Of a DNA stretch of 64,000 bases, positions 62,058 through 64,000 are shown piece after piece. Where the stretch lies: positions 1 to 64,000 of the forward strand of contig CAMDGB010000010.1 of NCBI GenBank assembly GCA_945897915.1. Direction: 5' to 3'. Position 1 is the stretch's first letter, and each line of letters starts with the position of its first letter. The position numbers and the translations under genes are program-made. Source of the stretch: Chryseobacterium gleum. Its GTDB lineage: Bacteria > Bacteroidota > Bacteroidia > Flavobacteriales > Flavobacteriaceae. The notes below the pieces were generated by a model. That model saw only the letters and a program-made list of their open reading frames with translations, did not search any database and was not told the origin of the DNA.

Positions 62058-62972
62058 ATGTTATCATTAAATGTAAAGAACGAAACCTCTCGATTACGAG
62101 CTGTTGTACTTGGAACGGCTATTAGTAATGGACCAACACCTACAATTGAAGAAGCCTATGACCCAAAATCATTAGAACACATTAAAGCAGGAACATATCC
62201 AATTGAAGTAGATATGATTGCTGAAATGGAAGCTTTTAACGATATTTTTCAAAAGTATGATGTACATGTTTATCGTCCTAAAATTATTGAAAATTATAAT
62301 CAAATTTTTTCAAGAGATATTGGTTTTGTAATTGATGACATTTTTATTAAAGCTAATATTTTACCCGATAGAGAACGAGAATTAGATGCCATTCAATACA
62401 TAATTGATAAAATTGACACCAGCAAAGTAGTTCGTCCACCGGCTGAGGTTCATATAGAAGGTGGAGATGTAATGCCTTGGAATGATTATATTTTTATTGG
62501 GACTTATAAAGGTTCAGATTATAAAAATTATATTACAGCAAGAACAAATATGGAAGGTGTCGAATACATTCAAAAATTATTTCCTAATAAAATTGTGAAA
62601 GCTTTTGATTTGGTAAAATCAAAAATTGAACCACGAGATAATGCTTTACATTTAGATTGTTGTTTTCAGCCAATTGGAACAAATAAAGGGATAATTTACA
62701 AAAGTGGTTTTCGTGAAGAAGCGGATTATGTATTTCTAGTAAATTTGTTCGGTAAAGAAAATCTGTTTCATATTGATAGAGAAGAAATGTACCACATGAA
62801 TTCTAATATTTTTTCAATAGCGCCAGATGTTATCGTGTCTGAGAAAAACTTTACAAGATTAAATAATTGGTTACGCAAAAAAGGATTTACAGTAGAAGAA
62901 ATTCCTTACGCTGAAATTTCAAAACAAGAAGGCCTTTTACGTTGTTCTACTTTACCATTAATTAGAGACTAA
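62058..62972 (+). CDS. amidinotransferase / arginine-deiminase-family protein
   Basis: A 304-residue member of the guanidine-modifying enzyme superfamily (beta/alpha propeller). SRDIGFVID (Arg/Asp substrate site), HIEGGDVMPWND (Glu/Asp-Gly-Gly-Asp, His) and the C-terminal Cys296 in LLRCSTLPL form the catalytic set. Relatives transfer amidino groups or hydrolyse arginine or dimethylarginine. Together with CtlX 15 bases downstream, a role in turning arginine into citrulline is attractive but unproved. The gene has a TATATTTG promoter box just upstream. Confidence 0.8.
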   Translation: MLSLNVKNETSRLRAVVLGTAISNGPTPTIEEAYDPKSLEHIKAGTYPIEVDMIAEMEAFNDIFQKYDVHVYRPKIIENYNQIFSRDIGFVIDDIFIKANILPDRERELDAIQYIIDKIDTSKVVRPPAEVHIEGGDVMPWNDYIFIGTYKGSDYKNYITARTNMEGVEYIQKLFPNKIVKAFDLVKSKIEPRDNALHLDCCFQPIGTNKGIIYKSGFREEADYVFLVNLFGKENLFHIDREEMYHMNSNIFSIAPDVIVSEKNFTRLNNWLRKKGFTVEEIPYAEISKQEGLLRCSTLPLIRD

Positions 62973-62987
62973 AACTCACAACAAATT

Positions 62988-63926
62988 ATGAAACAAACTA
63001 CCAATACCATATTAATGATTCGTCCCGTGGCGTTTCGTATGAACGAACAAACAGCTGTAAATAATTATTATCAAAAAGTTTTAGATAATTTAACCCCAGA
63101 AACAGTAAATTCTAAAGCAGTGCAGGAATTTGATGCGTTTGTTGAAAAATTAAAAAGTGTAGGCGTGCAAGTAATTGTAATTCAAGACAAAAAAGAACCT
63201 GACACGCCGGATAGCATTTTTCCAAATAACTGGATTTCTTTTCATGAAACAGGTGATGTAGCTTTATATCCAATGTTTGCTGCAAACAGAAGATTAGAAC
63301 GAAGAGAAGATGTTTTAGATGTTTTAGAAGACAAAGGCTTTGAAATAACTGAAATTATGGATTATACTTCTGCAGAAGAAGATAATGTATATTTAGAAGG
63401 AACAGGAAGTTTAATTTTAGATAGAGAATTTAATAAAGCTTATTGCGCACTTTCCCCAAGGGCTGACGAAGAATTATTTATCGAATTTTGTGAAGATTTT
63501 GATATGTCACCTATTATTTTTGAAGCGTTCCAAACCGTAAATGGAGAAAGAAAAGCCATTTATCATACTAATGTTATGATGTGTATTGCGGAAACGTTTG
63601 CCGTAATTTGCGCCGATTGTATTGATGATAAAAAAGAACGCAAAATGGTTTTAGAAAACCTTAAAGCTGATGGAAAAGAAATTATTTTAATCACAGAAGA
63701 GCAAGTCAATAATTTTGCTGGAAACATGTTACAAGTTAGAGGCTCAGGCAATAAACGTTACATAGTAATGAGTTTTTCAGCTTATCAAAGTTTAACAAAA
63801 CCACAAATTGATAAAATTGAAAAACATTGTGAAATTTTATACGCGAATTTGGATATTATTGAAGCTTGCGGTGGGGGAAGCGCCCGATGTATGATGGCTG
63901 AGGTTTTTTTACCAAAAGCAGAGTAA
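62988..63926 (+). CDS. ctlX: citrulline-utilisation hydrolase CtlX-like
   Basis: A 312-residue enzyme of the same superfamily. FRMNEQTAVNNYYQ near the start, DSIFPNNWISFHE near residues 74-86 (substrate Asp/Asn), LEGTGSLILDRE near 135-146, and the catalytic Cys301 in GGGSARCMMAEVF are the family motifs. CtlX-type enzymes hydrolyse citrulline, giving ornithine. It is co-transcribed with the amidinotransferase-like gene. Ornithine would be taken up by RocD (7.7 kb). An arginine deiminase or dimethylarginine hydrolase role remains possible. Confidence 0.85.
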   Translation: MKQTTNTILMIRPVAFRMNEQTAVNNYYQKVLDNLTPETVNSKAVQEFDAFVEKLKSVGVQVIVIQDKKEPDTPDSIFPNNWISFHETGDVALYPMFAANRRLERREDVLDVLEDKGFEITEIMDYTSAEEDNVYLEGTGSLILDREFNKAYCALSPRADEELFIEFCEDFDMSPIIFEAFQTVNGERKAIYHTNVMMCIAETFAVICADCIDDKKERKMVLENLKADGKEIILITEEQVNNFAGNMLQVRGSGNKRYIVMSFSAYQSLTKPQIDKIEKHCEILYANLDIIEACGGGSARCMMAEVFLPKAE

Positions 63927-64000
63927 AAACTTTATAACTAAATGTTAATTTTAAGTTTTAGGGTTTAAATTTTCAGAGTTTTTATACTTAATTCGGAAAT
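63927..64000. other. gene-free right edge of window
   Basis: The last 74 bases hold an AT-rich stretch with TTTTAAGTTTTAGGGTTT words, similar to the degenerate TTTCAGAGTTT words after 4375. No gene start or terminator can be supported. Confidence 0.4.

Noticed and set aside
61922-62125. 67-codon frame upstream of the amidinotransferase gene
   Set aside because: It covers the promoter box and overlaps the true gene start in another frame; composition is not protein-like.
1-64000. CRISPR arrays, insertion sequences, prophage or integrative elements
   Set aside because: No regularly spaced direct repeats, transposase, integrase or att-like duplications were recognised on either strand.

Overview
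This window is chromosomal sequence from a member of the Bacteroidota, most likely family Flavobacteriaceae and probably Flavobacterium or a close relative. The evidence is a very low G+C content, clear Bacteroidota promoters (TTTG, about 19-21 bases, then TAnnTTTG), and family-typical genes: gliding/type IX secretion genes gldJ-porU-porV, a fused SecDF, a DUF3276 (PUR-alpha-like) protein, a long NusB, a signal peptidase I with an added membrane N-terminus, and many short intergenic hairpin terminators. About 60 protein genes and two tRNA genes (Val-TAC, Thr-TGT) were found. No rRNA, CRISPR array, insertion sequence, integrase or prophage was seen. Gene content is almost entirely core and conserved.

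Layout. 0-9.5 kb: glycosyltransferase, ZIP metal transporter and methyltransferase, THUMP rRNA methyltransferase, the DUF6452-DUF6048 pair next to rlmD, DUF1697, ornithine aminotransferase (rocD). 9.5-15 kb: outer-membrane barrel protein, a 500-base gene-free stretch, tRNA-Val, folC, exbB-exbD, pyrD, rdgB. 15-29 kb: a DEAD-box helicase with an RGG-like tail, TrmH, purB, amt, guaB, an HMG-CoA-lyase-like enzyme, an alpha-oxoamine synthase (sphingolipid/sulfonolipid type), secDF. 29-34.4 kb, minus strand: parA-parB-DUF5683-dapB-lepB, then the WbqC-like gene, with the first junctions coupled by one-base stop/start overlaps. 34.4-37 kb: idi-queD-manA, a small conserved protein, tRNA-Thr, DUF3276. 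37-47 kb: ABC exporter, leucine-type dehydrogenase, nusB-DUF1573-yajC, pepT, an unusual TonB-like protein, glutamate-type dehydrogenase, anmK. 47-58 kb: acyl-CoA dehydrogenase, murF, gldJ, porU, porV, cytidine deaminase. 57.5-64 kb: pdhA-pdhC, a short-chain dehydrogenase, a SprT-like metalloprotein, a lysine-rich histone-H1-like protein, then an amidinotransferase-family protein and CtlX.

How the genes fit together. Arginine/citrulline breakdown (amidinotransferase, CtlX, RocD) and the two amino-acid dehydrogenases point to use of amino acids as carbon and nitrogen sources. SecDF, YajC, LepB, PorU, PorV and GldJ form an export chain from the inner membrane Sec route to the type IX outer-membrane route. 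PurB and GuaB (purines), PyrD and Cdd (pyrimidines) serve nucleotide metabolism. ParAB, MurF, AnmK and DapB serve chromosome partition and cell-wall metabolism.

I found no clearly new multi-gene system. The points most worth a second look are the amidinotransferase-CtlX pair, the TonB-like protein with a non-standard two-helix N-terminus while exbBD lacks a neighbouring tonB, the oxoamine synthase of uncertain substrate, a Cys cluster inserted in RocD, and a dispersed AAATTCC micro-repeat that appears to supply the last codons of one gene. All functional calls come from reading motifs; no database search was run.
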